Source of the DNA: Acidobacteria bacterium Mor1
GTDB lineage: Bacteria > Acidobacteriota > Polarisedimenticolia > Polarisedimenticolales > Polarisedimenticolaceae
Length of the DNA: 34,183 nucleotides
Reading direction: 5' to 3'
Assembly: GCA_001664505.1 (NCBI GenBank)
Contig: CP011806.1
Location: 4,512,149-4,546,331 of the forward strand
Under the pieces are notes generated by a model that saw only the letters and a program-made list of their open reading frames with translations, had not been told where the DNA came from and did not search any database. The position numbers and the translations under genes were made by a program. How positions within the stretch are numbered: position 1 is the first letter of the stretch; every line of letters starts with the position of its first letter. Shown in pieces: positions 14,917-22,573 of this stretch.

Positions 14917-16008
14917 GTGGATATCCGGTCGCTTCTCGCTCGATTCGCCGATTCACGCTACGTCCAGGACGGAGTGCTCCGGCTGACGGATCTGCACCTC
15001 AAGGCGGGGCAGCCCCCGCGCTACCGCCTGGACGACGCCCTGGTCCGCCTCGAGGATGACCCTGTGCTGGATGCTGCCGCCCTCGAGGAGGCGATCCGGG
15101 AGTTCGTCGGCGGCGAACGGTTGAAGCAACTGGAGCAGGACCCCCGTAGCGATATCGATGTCGGCTACGGCGGCAGCGACGAGACCCGCCGGGACGGATT
15201 GAGCTTCCGGGTCAACGTCTTTCAGGACAGGGACGGCCCGGCGGTGGCGGTGCGGGTGCTCCCCGCCCGTGTACCCGAGGTCGAGCAGCTCGGCCTCGCC
15301 GCCGAGGTGGCCGAGCAGATCGTGTCCCAGCGGCATGGCTTGCTGGTGGTTACCGGGGTGACCGGAAGCGGCAAATCGACCACCGTGGCGTCGATCCTGC
15401 GGCGCATCGGCCGGGAGCGGCCGGTCCGGATCATCACCCTGGAGGATCCGATCGAGTACGTACTCGAGGGGGAGCAGGCGATGATCTCCCAGCGCGAACT
15501 CGGGACGCACATGGATACCTTCCATCAGGGTCTGCGCAGCGCACTGCGGGAAGACCCGGACATCATCTTCGTCGGCGAGATGCGGGACCGGGAGACCGCC
15601 GCGTTGGCGCTGACCGCCGCCGAGACCGGCCATCTGGTGCTCTCGACGATGCACACCCGGGACGCCAAGGGAGCGGTGACCCGTCTGGTCGATCTGTTCC
15701 CCAGCGAGCGTTCGCGAGAGATCGCCAGCCAGCTCTCCTTCGGGCTCAACTGGGTGCTGGCCCAGAAGCTGGTTCCCCGAGCCGGGGGCCAGGGGCGGGT
15801 TGCGGCGATCGAGGTGCTGAAAAACGTGCCGGCGATCGCCAACATGATCCGCAACGGACGATGGCATCAGATCTACGCCGGGATCGAAGGTCACCGGCGG
15901 GACGGGTTGATCACCCTGGAGCGCCGGCTGTTCGAGATGGTGGAGAAGGGGCTGATCCGCAGCGACGACGCCCGCGGTTTCGCCAACGATCCGGCGCAAC
16001 TGGTTTGA
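14917..16008 (+). CDS. pilT: PilT-type pilus retraction / secretion ATPase
   Basis: 363 residues from a GTG at 14917 with AGGAGG five bases upstream. A PilT-like N-terminal domain (TDLHLKAGQPPRYRLD) precedes the GspE/VirB11-type ATPase. Walker A is GVTGSGKST with Lys153, the Asp box RIITLEDPIEYV, atypical Walker B DPDIIFVGEMRD and the His box TGHLVLSTMHT. The C-terminal AIANMIRNG stands where PilT has AIRNLIRE, a partial match, so it could also be a PilT/PilU paralogue. The length fits (PilT about 345-370). PilT disassembles type IV pili for twitching and adhesion control. No other pilus gene is nearby. It is followed by a palindrome and T-run. Confidence 0.92.
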   Translation: MDIRSLLARFADSRYVQDGVLRLTDLHLKAGQPPRYRLDDALVRLEDDPVLDAAALEEAIREFVGGERLKQLEQDPRSDIDVGYGGSDETRRDGLSFRVNVFQDRDGPAVAVRVLPARVPEVEQLGLAAEVAEQIVSQRHGLLVVTGVTGSGKSTTVASILRRIGRERPVRIITLEDPIEYVLEGEQAMISQRELGTHMDTFHQGLRSALREDPDIIFVGEMRDRETAALALTAAETGHLVLSTMHTRDAKGAVTRLVDLFPSERSREIASQLSFGLNWVLAQKLVPRAGGQGRVAAIEVLKNVPAIANMIRNGRWHQIYAGIEGHRRDGLITLERRLFEMVEKGLIRSDDARGFANDPAQLV

Positions 16009-16085
16009 TTCACCGCGACAGCAGGTGTCCTCTGCGGTAGACGGTTGTGCGTCAGCCCGGCACGGACCTCCCGCCGATCCACCCG

Positions 16086-16101
16086 GTTTTCCGCGGAAAA
16101 C
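16086..16101. repeat. 16-bp perfect palindrome GTTTTCCGCGGAAAAC
   Basis: The sequence is exactly self-complementary and a five-T run follows at 16107-16111. It could serve as a weak terminator for pilT (6-bp stem, CGCG loop) or as a protein-binding site about 48 bases before the start point predicted from the sigma-54 promoter. Confidence 0.6.
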
Positions 16102-16115
16102 GGCCATTTTTGCGG

Positions 16116-16131
16116 TGGCCCGGCACTTGCA
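16116..16131 (+). promoter_or_regulatory. Sigma-54 (-24/-12) promoter
   Basis: TGGCCCGGCACTTGCA matches the consensus TGGCACG-N4-TTGCA with one mismatch. The invariant GG (16117-16118) and GC (16129-16130) are 12 bases apart as required. Transcription would start near 16142, 24 bases before the AGGAG of the next gene. This predicts RpoN-dependent, activator-driven expression of the gene at 16177. Confidence 0.72.
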
Positions 16132-16176
16132 GTTCAGTCAGGGTGCACATGGATTCTTGGAAGAAAGGAGAACGCC

Positions 16177-16479
16177 ATGGATGCCCGGAAGAACTTGGAA
16201 GCCCGGCACGATTCTCCGAGCTGGAAGTGCCGCAAGTGTCACGAACCTCTGATGCCGAAACTCTGCCGCGCCTGCAGCGGCCGCAGCCGCGTCGGCGCCC
16301 TCCGGCGTTCGGAGTGCGAGGCTTGCGAGGGTCAGGGGTTTCTCTGGCGCTGCCCGCAGACCGCCGCTCACCGTCACGATGAGCGGTCGGCGGTCTACGC
16401 CCGCCGCACCCAGTCTTCCAATCCGCTATCGGTTGCGCTCTACCTGGCGACCCACCCGATTCGCACGAACCGCAGTTGA
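16177..16479 (+). CDS. Small Cys-rich zinc-ribbon protein
   Basis: 100 residues from the ATG at 16177, with AGGAG six bases upstream. Four Cys pairs or near-pairs are seen: WKCRKCHEP, KLCRACSGRSR, SECEACEGQG and FLWRCP. The CxxCxG-like pairs (CRACSG, CEACEGQG) resemble half of a DnaJ-type zinc finger, so one or two zinc sites are likely. The C-terminal 40 residues are basic and show no domain (QSSNPLSVALYLATHPIRTN). A near-consensus sigma-54 promoter precedes it, and a stem-loop follows its stop. I do not recognise the family. A nucleic-acid or protein-binding regulatory role is possible, which is inference. Confidence 0.78.
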   Translation: MDARKNLEARHDSPSWKCRKCHEPLMPKLCRACSGRSRVGALRRSECEACEGQGFLWRCPQTAAHRHDERSAVYARRTQSSNPLSVALYLATHPIRTNRS

Positions 16480-16483
16480 GGCC

Positions 16484-16517
16484 GGCTGACCCGCGACCCT
16501 GGAGCCGCGGGTCAGCC
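16484..16517. terminator. Strong hairpin between convergent genes
   Basis: GGCTGACCCGCG (16484-16495) and CGCGGGTCAGCC (16506-16517) form a perfect 12-bp stem with a 10-base loop, placed between stops at 16479 and 16525. There is no T-run on either strand, but position and strength suggest a bidirectional transcription end. Confidence 0.6.
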
Positions 16518-16524
16518 CCTCGTC

Positions 16525-17163
16525 TCAGAAGCGGTAGCGCACGCCGACGGTCAGGTCGTACGCGGAGTACGACACGTCGCTGCTGGTGCTGTTGGTCGCG
16601 GCGGAACTGGTCAGCGAAGCATCCTCCGCCTCGACCAGCCGCAAGTCCGCCCGGAAGTCCCAGTTCTCGGCGATCCCGACGGCCAGGCCGGCGACGAACT
16701 GATAGCCGAGCACATCGTCATCGTCATCCAGAGCATCGAGCCCGGGTACGCCGAAGTTGGCGTAGTCGACTCCGATCTGTCCGACGCCGAGTCCGACATA
16801 GGGAGTGACCGAGGAGCCGGTCTCGAAGTCGTAGAAGACGTTGGCGAAGAGGGAGACGGAGTTGCCTTCGCCGAAGGAGCCGTCGATCGGCGCACCGCCG
16901 TCGAGCCGGTGCGTGTCCACATCGGCCTCACGCCGCGTCAGTTCACCCTCCACACGCCAGGCATTGCCGAAGTCGTAGCCCACGGCGATGCCGTAGGTGA
17001 AGGTGTTGTCGAAAGCCGTATCGATCCGGCTGGTGCCGAGCACGGCGAAGTTGGTGTCGTCGGTTTCGCCGGTTCCGGCAAACAGATCGATGTAGACGCC
17101 CTGGGCGGCGGCCGGCGAGGCCATGACCAGGAACAACGCGGCAACGCAGATCAAACGAGACAT
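16525..17163 (-). CDS. Outer-membrane beta-barrel protein (OmpA/Opacity-like)
   Basis: 212 residues from the second of two in-frame ATGs (17163), where the signal peptide begins properly (SRLICVAALFLVMASPAAAQ) and GGAG lies nine bases upstream. The mature part alternates strand-like segments with loops: GVYIDLFAGTGE, FTYGIAVGYDFGNAWRVEGE, SVSLFANVFYDF, VTPYVGLGVGQIGVDY and NWDFRADLRLVE. It ends in YDLTVGVRYRF, the terminal-Phe signature recognised by the BAM complex. This is an eight-stranded-barrel type common in Gram-negative bacteria, and the function is usually unknown. Long Asp-rich and Ser/Thr-rich loops (DALDDDDD, SSAATNSTSSD) face outside. It lies downstream of the fasciclin gene on the same strand. 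Confidence 0.88.
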   Translation of the reverse strand: MSRLICVAALFLVMASPAAAQGVYIDLFAGTGETDDTNFAVLGTSRIDTAFDNTFTYGIAVGYDFGNAWRVEGELTRREADVDTHRLDGGAPIDGSFGEGNSVSLFANVFYDFETGSSVTPYVGLGVGQIGVDYANFGVPGLDALDDDDDVLGYQFVAGLAVGIAENWDFRADLRLVEAEDASLTSSAATNSTSSDVSYSAYDLTVGVRYRF

Positions 17164-17202
17164 GAGAACGCTCTCCAATGAGTCTTGTAGGGGGAAAGGA
17201 GA

Positions 17203-17237
17203 GAGCCGGAGAGGGCTGGTCGCAGCCTCTCCGGCTC
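17203..17237 (-). terminator. Long intergenic hairpin between fasciclin and beta-barrel genes
   Basis: GAGCCGGAGAGG (17203-17214) pairs perfectly with CCTCTCCGGCTC (17226-17237), a 12-bp stem with an 11-base loop. It lies about 40 bases after the fasciclin stop and 40 before the next start on the same strand. The trailing CTCCTTTCCCCC is pyrimidine-rich but not a T-run, so it may be a terminator, attenuator or mRNA stabiliser. Confidence 0.55.
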
Positions 17238-17276
17238 CCTGCCACCGGGGGGAAGTGGCTTCGTATCGCGGGCGAA

Positions 17277-17762
17277 CTAGTTGGGCAGGATCACGGCGTC
17301 GATCACGTGGATCACGCCGTTCTTGGCGACGATGTCGGTCTGGACCACGTTGGCGTTGTCGACCTTGACGCCGTCGGCGGTGTCGATGCTGATCGACTGG
17401 CCCTGGACGGTCTTGGCGGAGTTGAGCTTGACCACGTCGCTGGCCATCACCTTCCCGGGGACCACGTGGTAGGTCAGGATCTTGGTCAGCGCTTCCTTGT
17501 CCTGGAGCAGCGAGTCCAGGGTGCCGGCCGGCAGCGCGGCGAAGGCATCGTCGGTCGGGGCGAAGACGGTGAACGGACCGTCTCCCTTGAGCACGTCCAC
17601 CAGACCGGCGGCCTGGACGGCGGCGACCAGGGTGCTGAAGCTGTCGGCACCGGCCGCGATATCGACGATGTCCGGCTGGGCCTTGTTTCCGGCGCTCAGG
17701 GGCAGGGCGAGCAGGGCGAGAACGGCCAGGGCGGCGATCGTCTTGAGACTTTTCTGCATCAT
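17277..17762 (-). CDS. Secreted fasciclin (FAS1)-domain protein
   Basis: 161 residues starting at tandem ATGs with AAGGAG upstream. A signal peptide ([20 protein letters not shown]) precedes one FAS1 domain of typical length (about 135 residues). Its H1 motif is [14 protein letters not shown] and its H2/YH region is [16 protein letters not shown], ending [17 protein letters not shown]1 domains mediate adhesion to proteins or polysaccharides, and single-domain secreted forms are widespread in environmental bacteria. No anchor is visible. It may be transcribed with the downstream beta-barrel gene, although a strong hairpin separates them. Confidence 0.96.
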   Translation of the reverse strand: MMQKSLKTIAALAVLALLALPLSAGNKAQPDIVDIAAGADSFSTLVAAVQAAGLVDVLKGDGPFTVFAPTDDAFAALPAGTLDSLLQDKEALTKILTYHVVPGKVMASDVVKLNSAKTVQGQSISIDTADGVKVDNANVVQTDIVAKNGVIHVIDAVILPN

Positions 17763-17904
17763 TTTCGAAGCTCCTTCGAGGTCAAGTTCAGTAGCCGGGG
17801 GGTGTGTTGTCCGGCTTCTGTCTAGTCTTCGTCGAGCTTCAGGTGGCGGATTCAGCCCGCAGAGGTTTTTTGTCGAACCTGGTGTTCCGCTGGAAGCCCC
17901 GGCC

Positions 17905-19125
17905 CTACCGGGCGAAACGGAAGGCGCGGATGCCCTCGAGTTCCCGGACGTAGACCTCGTCTCCGGCGACGGCCAGATGACCCCAGGTCTCGTCTTTTGA
18001 GACTTCCCGCCGGGAGACGAGTTCCAGCTCGGCGGGGTTCGCCGCGATCAGCAGCAGTTCCCCTTCGGAGGTCAGCGCCAGTACCTGATTCCCGCGAACC
18101 ACCATGCTGACGTACTTGCCGAAAGACTCCGAGCTACGCCAGGTCTCCTTGCCGTTGCTCAGGTCGATGCAGGCCAGCCGGCCGTTACCCAGATGCATGT
18201 AGGCGTGGCCGTCGAGCACGACGGGCGACGACATGTAGGCGGCCGCCGGGAGGGTCCAGGCTTCACGCACCGAATCGGCGCCGATCTCATAGAAGAAAGA
18301 CTTCTGGCGGTAGGTGCTGGTGAACACGCCGCCGCCGTGAACCACCGGCGTGAGGATGTTCATTCCACGGAAACTCGGGACCGTGTGGGACCACAGCACC
18401 TTGCCGGTCGCCGGATCGAGTCCGTTCAGTTGCTGGCGGCCCTGAATCAGCAGGACTTCACGGTCACCCATCTTCGCCACGAACGGCGAGGAGAAGGCAC
18501 CCCGGGACATCATGTCGGTCTCGGCAGCCAGGCTGCGCCAACGCACATCGCCGCTCTCGGCGTCGAGGCTGACGACCGAATCGGCGGCCTGAACGATCAG
18601 AGCGCCGTCGAGCAGCATCGGCGACGAGGCGAAACCGAAGTCCGGGACCTTGGTTCCGAACTTCTCGGGGAAGTTCAACGTCCACTGCACCGCGCCGGTC
18701 TCCCCGTCCAGGGCGACCAGGACCTCCTGCATGTCGCCGACGAACAGCCGTTCGCCGTCGTAGGCCGGGGTGGCCCGCACCCAGTCGCCATTGGCCGCCG
18801 CGAAGAACGGCACCTTTCCCGAAGAGTCCCAGGCATGGCTCCACAGCTCCTCGCCGGACTTGCGGGCCAGAGCGCGGACCTGCACCGATTCGTCCTTGAG
18901 GGACTCGACCACGAAGACCCGGTCCCCGGCGACGATCGGGCCGGGGTAGCCCTTGCCCAGTTCCGCCGACCAAAGCGGCTGGAGGGTCTCGAGGTCCGCC
19001 GGCCAGGCCTCGCCCGAGGAGTGGCCGTCCCGGTCGGGACCGCGCCACTGGGGCCAGTCGGCGAAAACCGGGCCGGAGCCGAGCAAGATGGCAAGAACAA
19101 GCGTCAGGACGAAGATTCGGTTCAT
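17905..19125 (-). CDS. Secreted PQQ-type beta-propeller (WD40-like) protein
   Basis: 406 residues from the ATG at 19125, where GGAGGG stands four bases upstream and a signal peptide starts ([20 protein letters not shown]). The mature protein begins [12 protein letters not shown], the standard opening of PQQ-binding-like beta-propeller proteins. Repeats of the type [55 protein letters not shown] and [16 protein letters not shown] follow, each with AxDxxTGxxxW. These mark propeller blades (about seven). The dehydrogenase active-site motifs of true quinoproteins are not evident, so it is more likely a BamB-like or outer-sphere binding protein. It is monocistronic and divergent from the gene at 19274. 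Confidence 0.92.
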   Translation of the reverse strand: MNRIFVLTLVLAILLGSGPVFADWPQWRGPDRDGHSSGEAWPADLETLQPLWSAELGKGYPGPIVAGDRVFVVESLKDESVQVRALARKSGEELWSHAWDSSGKVPFFAAANGDWVRATPAYDGERLFVGDMQEVLVALDGETGAVQWTLNFPEKFGTKVPDFGFASSPMLLDGALIVQAADSVVSLDAESGDVRWRSLAAETDMMSRGAFSSPFVAKMGDREVLLIQGRQQLNGLDPATGKVLWSHTVPSFRGMNILTPVVHGGGVFTSTYRQKSFFYEIGADSVREAWTLPAAAYMSSPVVLDGHAYMHLGNGRLACIDLSNGKETWRSSESFGKYVSMVVRGNQVLALTSEGELLLIAANPAELELVSRREVSKDETWGHLAVAGDEVYVRELEGIRAFRFAR

Positions 19126-19273
19126 GGTTCCCTCCGATTTCACCCTAGCGGCGGCCGCAAGCCCTCGGGGGTGCGGCCGCGAGAATCGGAGTTACCATCG
19201 AATGGAACACAACGCTTTCCGACTCCGCACTTCAGGCCACGCTTCAGCATCCGGCCTACGGAGAATCAAGCCG

Positions 19274-20563
19274 ATGAATCGATATCTCTGCTGCTCTCGC
19301 GTCCTGTGTCTGATCGCCGTCCTGGTGCTTTCCTTCGGGGCTCCGCCCCGGGCCGAAGTTGCCGATTACCTGCCCGCGGAACCTCACGTTGCCGGGGTCT
19401 ACACCCTGGATCTGGCGGAACTCGCCGAGAAATGGGCCCAGCGTTTCGGCATGTTCGCTCAGCGGGGAGCCGAGGAGTTCGAGCAGGAGATGGCCCGGAT
19501 GGACGAGCAGGTCGGGATGTCTTTCCGCGACGACGTGTTGAGAGCCTTCGGCCCGGAGTTCGGCTTCTCTCTGGAATTTCCACCTTACGAGGAGTACCTC
19601 GCCGCCGAGTCCGGTGCGGCAGCGTCGACGGTGTTGTTCGAGTCCGGCGTGCTTGTCGCCGGCTACGACGATCTCGACCGGACGCTCCGCGCTCTGGGAG
19701 CTCTGGCAAAGCTGGGCAGCATGACCCTGACCCGCGAGGAGGAGCGTCTCGTTCTGAGTCCGGCGGAGCAGCAGGGCACGGGACCGACGCTCCACGGCCG
19801 GATCGTCCCCGGCTACATCCTGTTCTCGGGCTCTGCGGAGCGGATCGCCGCTGCCGCAGACGGATACGGTGAAGACGCCCGGTTGAACTCCGGCTCCGAT
19901 TTCCGCTTCGTCGCGAGTCAGATCGAGGGGGCGCCCGAAACGCTGACCTACGTGAACCTGCCTGAGATCCGCAACTGGATCGAAACCGGTGTCGGCGGTC
20001 GCGATGTGCTGGATTCCGACGAATACGCCGCCTACGCGGTCTGGTTGTCCGACGAGTGGATGGGGCACGGGGCGATCTTCGCCTCGTCGCGTGCCGGTGG
20101 GGGCGTGCGCAGCACGACCTTCGCCCCGGAACCGGTCGCCGGCCTGTTCTCCCCGCTCAACGGTTCGATGTCGATGATGTTCATGCCGCTGCTCTCGGGG
20201 GCGCGTGGGCTGTTGCCCACCCCCGCCGACGGCGAGCCAGACAGCTCCGACGTCTACTCTCATCTGATCGGAGTGAGTTCCTCACTGCAGGCCATCGCCG
20301 CCGAAGAGGGGAATCTTCCGGTCAGCGGAGGCTGGGCTCCGGCCGAGGGGGTGCTGGCCGGTTTTCCGCAGGTCGACACGGCGGATCTCGACGATCCCTG
20401 GGGCAACCCCTATTTGATCTCGTCGGACGGCGAGAAGTTCTGCATCGCGAGCACGGGCAAGGACGGGTCGCTGGACCGGTCCTGGGCCGCGGGTATCGAG
20501 GCGCAGGAAAGCGACGATGACTTCGTGATCTGTGACGGGAACCTGGTGCACTGGCCGCGGTAG
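19274..20563 (+). CDS. Secreted protein of unknown function with pseudopilin-like C-terminal tail
   Basis: 429 residues. The ATG at 19274 is chosen because a signal peptide starts there (RYLCCSRVLCLIAVLVLSFG, then APPRAEVADYLPAEPH). The body has repeated alpha/beta modules resembling DUF3352-type proteins (HVAGVYTLDLAELAEKWAQR, LTYVNLPEIRNWIETG). Near the C terminus lies DDPWGNPYLISSDGEKFCIA followed by STGKDGSLD. This closely resembles the DPWGNPY..SxGxDG region that ends GspG-type major pseudopilins, where it forms the calcium site, although no N-terminal prepilin peptide is present. No Shine-Dalgarno site is convincing; TACCAT at 19193-19198 may be a -10. Function unknown; extracytoplasmic. 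Confidence 0.8.
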   Translation: MNRYLCCSRVLCLIAVLVLSFGAPPRAEVADYLPAEPHVAGVYTLDLAELAEKWAQRFGMFAQRGAEEFEQEMARMDEQVGMSFRDDVLRAFGPEFGFSLEFPPYEEYLAAESGAAASTVLFESGVLVAGYDDLDRTLRALGALAKLGSMTLTREEERLVLSPAEQQGTGPTLHGRIVPGYILFSGSAERIAAAADGYGEDARLNSGSDFRFVASQIEGAPETLTYVNLPEIRNWIETGVGGRDVLDSDEYAAYAVWLSDEWMGHGAIFASSRAGGGVRSTTFAPEPVAGLFSPLNGSMSMMFMPLLSGARGLLPTPADGEPDSSDVYSHLIGVSSSLQAIAAEEGNLPVSGGWAPAEGVLAGFPQVDTADLDDPWGNPYLISSDGEKFCIASTGKDGSLDRSWAAGIEAQESDDDFVICDGNLVHWPR

Positions 20564-20578
20564 CCCGCGAGCCCCGGG

Positions 20579-21610
20579 TCAGTCGCGCCGCTCGCCCTCG
20601 TCCCGGCGACGTTCGGCGTCGAAGTCCATCGGGTCGTCTTCGAGATCGGACATGTTGCGCTTCGGCGGCGGCTGGAGCCGCAGGGTTTGAAGCTGTTCCC
20701 GCAGATGGCCGAGGTGCTCCATGTGCACCGCGTCGATCTCGTCGAGGACACTCTTGTAGGATCCGGCCGAGCGGCCGCCGACCAGGATCTGGGTCTCGTC
20801 CCCGAGAAGACGCCCGAGTCTCCGCAGTTCGCGGGGAAGCTGGGGATCGTCGGCGGGGAAGGCGACGCTGAGGGCGACCGCGACGGCGTTGCGCTTGCGC
20901 ACGGCCCCGGCGATTTCCTCGGCAGGAAGGTTCGGGCCCAGGTAGATCGTTCGCCAGCCCTCGGTGCGGGCGGTGGCGGCAATCAGCAGGCAGCCGAGCT
21001 CATGATGCTGATGGATCGGCGTGGTGACCACGATCCGCGGGACCGTCGGCCCCGGCGCGTAGGCCGGATGCAGCTCGTCGAGGAACGATCGCAGCACCAT
21101 GGTCGCCAGGTGCTCGTTGGCCGCGCGCAGTCGCCCGCTGGCACACTCGGCGCCGACGCGGCGCAGCATCGGGACCAGCAGCCGGTCGAGCAGATCGACG
21201 CGGCTGAACTCCATCGAGGCCAATTCGAAGTTTCGCTTGAGCCCGGTGCCGTCGAGTTCGCGGATCGCCTGGATGCAGGCTTCGATCCGGTCCTCGACCC
21301 GCAGATCGCGCTGGACCTCGCCGGGCCGGTCCTCGAGCACCGGCCGCTGGGTCCCGCTCTCCAGAAGTTGCCGCAATTCCTGGTCGGGCAGGGAGGCGAC
21401 CTGGCCGATCTGCCAGCCGGCCTCGGTGACCTCGCGCAGCAACAGCAGGCGGCGCACCTGGTCGTCTGAATACAGGCGTCGGTTGCCCGGCGTGCGCTCG
21501 GGCTCGACCACGTTGTAGCGCCGTTCCCAGGCCCGAATGACGTCCACTCGCAGCCCGGTTCGGCGGGCCACGACGGCAATCGGGTGACGGCTTGGACTCA
21601 CGTCAGACAT
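20579..21610 (-). CDS. MerR-family regulator with B12-binding-like domain (CarH/LitR-like)
   Basis: 343 residues from the ATG at 21610 (a GTG two codons earlier is also possible). The MerR helix-turn-helix is IAVVARRTGLRVDVIRAWER followed by RYNVVEPERTPGNRRLYSDD. A helical-bundle cap and a Rossmann-like cobalamin domain follow (RIVVTTPIHQHHELGCLLIA, then GWRTIYLGPNLPAEEI). In CarH photoreceptors the bundle carries Wx9EH and the Rossmann part ExHxxG. Here these read Cys156-x9-Glu166-His167 and Gln201-x-His203-x-x-Gly206. The lower His ligand is therefore kept, but the Trp that contacts the adenosyl group and the acidic residue are changed. Light- or B12-dependent gene control is inferred. It is divergent from a small membrane protein gene. 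Confidence 0.9.
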   Translation of the reverse strand: MSDVSPSRHPIAVVARRTGLRVDVIRAWERRYNVVEPERTPGNRRLYSDDQVRRLLLLREVTEAGWQIGQVASLPDQELRQLLESGTQRPVLEDRPGEVQRDLRVEDRIEACIQAIRELDGTGLKRNFELASMEFSRVDLLDRLLVPMLRRVGAECASGRLRAANEHLATMVLRSFLDELHPAYAPGPTVPRIVVTTPIHQHHELGCLLIAATARTEGWRTIYLGPNLPAEEIAGAVRKRNAVAVALSVAFPADDPQLPRELRRLGRLLGDETQILVGGRSAGSYKSVLDEIDAVHMEHLGHLREQLQTLRLQPPPKRNMSDLEDDPMDFDAERRRDEGERRD

Positions 21611-21736
21611 ATGCACACATACGGTAGCAACGGCTGCAAATCAGGCTCCTCCAGGTGGCGGGGGAAGGGCTCGAAAACCCGGATTCCGGGGCCGTTCTTG
21701 CCGACTCCCAACCCCGGAGCCATACTCGCTCCCACG

Positions 21737-22165
21737 ATGACGCGGCTGATGCAAGACCTGGCGCTGAAGGCGATTTGGGCGCCCCTGCTGGTTTTTTCGG
21801 TGCATATGGTGTTGTGGCAAGGCACCGATCTCTACGACCGGATCCCCCACGTCGACATTCCGCTGCACCTGTTCGGGGGATTGGCCATCGCCTACTTCTT
21901 CGCCGGTTGCCTCAACCTGGGGGCGGAGCGAGGCTGGGTCGATCAAGCCGCAGGCATGGTGCGGGGCCTGCTCCTGGTCGGGCTTTCCTGCGTGGCCGGC
22001 GTTCTGTGGGAGTACGGCGAGATGACCGTCTTCAAGGCCATCGGGGCGGATCTCCAGGTCAGCATCGCCGACACCCTGGTCGACATCCTGGTCGGTACCG
22101 CCGGAGGGGCGCTCTTCGCCCTCGCCGAGTGGATCTGGCGGCAGGCCTTCGCCGCCGGCCGCTAG
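21737..22165 (+). CDS. Small integral membrane protein with conserved His/Glu/Asp residues
   Basis: 142 residues from the ATG at 21737. About four transmembrane segments are predicted: IWAPLLVFSVHMVLW, IPLHLFGGLAIAYFFAGCLN, VRGLLLVGLSCVAGVLWEYG and TLVDILVGTAGGALFALAEW. Membrane-embedded polar residues in PLHLFGGLA, LWEYGEM and DTLVDILVGTAGG resemble the H..GG, WE..E and DT..D...G pattern of YjdF/DUF2238-type proteins, whose function is unknown. The gene is divergent from the MerR/B12 regulator (126 bases) and could be its target. It converges with the CBS gene (3-base gap). Confidence 0.8.
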   Translation: MTRLMQDLALKAIWAPLLVFSVHMVLWQGTDLYDRIPHVDIPLHLFGGLAIAYFFAGCLNLGAERGWVDQAAGMVRGLLLVGLSCVAGVLWEYGEMTVFKAIGADLQVSIADTLVDILVGTAGGALFALAEWIWRQAFAAGR

Positions 22166-22168
22166 CGG

Positions 22169-22573
22169 CTAGCCCTCGCCGGGCTCCAGCCTCTCTTCAC
22201 CGACCACCCGGCAGACGTCCAGCGACGAGACCATCCCCACGACCCGGTCCCGGTCGACGATCGGCAGGTGGTGGATGCGAAGCCGCCACATCATCCGGCA
22301 GAGGTCGCTGACCCGGGTCTCGGGAGAAGCGGAGATCGGCGGAGAGGTCATGATCTCGCCCACCGCCGTCGCCTGCCTCCCCGACTCTCCGGACTGGCTG
22401 GTGCCTCCCACCAGCAGATCTTCCTGACTTACGATCCCGACCAGCTTCCCGTCCGGGTCGACGACCGGCGCGCAGTGAACGCGGGCGTGCTGGAACAGGT
22501 CGCAGACCTCCTCGGCAGGGTCGGTGGGGTGCACGGTGAGCACCCGGGTGGCCATCATATCGGCGGCGGTCAC
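22169..22573 (-). CDS. Tandem CBS-domain protein
   Basis: 134 residues, a complete CBS pair and nothing else. CBS1: MMATRVLTVHPTDPAEEVCD and CAPVVDPDGKLVGIVSQEDL; CBS2: IMTSPPISASPETRVSDLC and HHLPIVDRDRVVGMVSSLDV. The terminal G-[IM]-V-S-x-x-D segments are the adenosine-nucleotide ribose-binding motif. Such stand-alone pairs bind AMP, ATP or related ligands and regulate partner proteins. The GTG start overlaps the egtB stop by four bases (GTGA), so it is translated from the same mRNA. Why a CBS sensor is coupled to ergothioneine synthesis is not obvious. Confidence 0.93.
   Translation of the reverse strand: MTAADMMATRVLTVHPTDPAEEVCDLFQHARVHCAPVVDPDGKLVGIVSQEDLLVGGTSQSGESGRQATAVGEIMTSPPISASPETRVSDLCRMMWRLRIHHLPIVDRDRVVGMVSSLDVCRVVGEERLEPGEG

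Noticed and set aside
16525-17178. Start of the beta-barrel gene at the ATG at 17178
   Set aside because: It would add MESVL ahead of a normal signal peptide and lacks a ribosome site; the ATG at 17163 is better.
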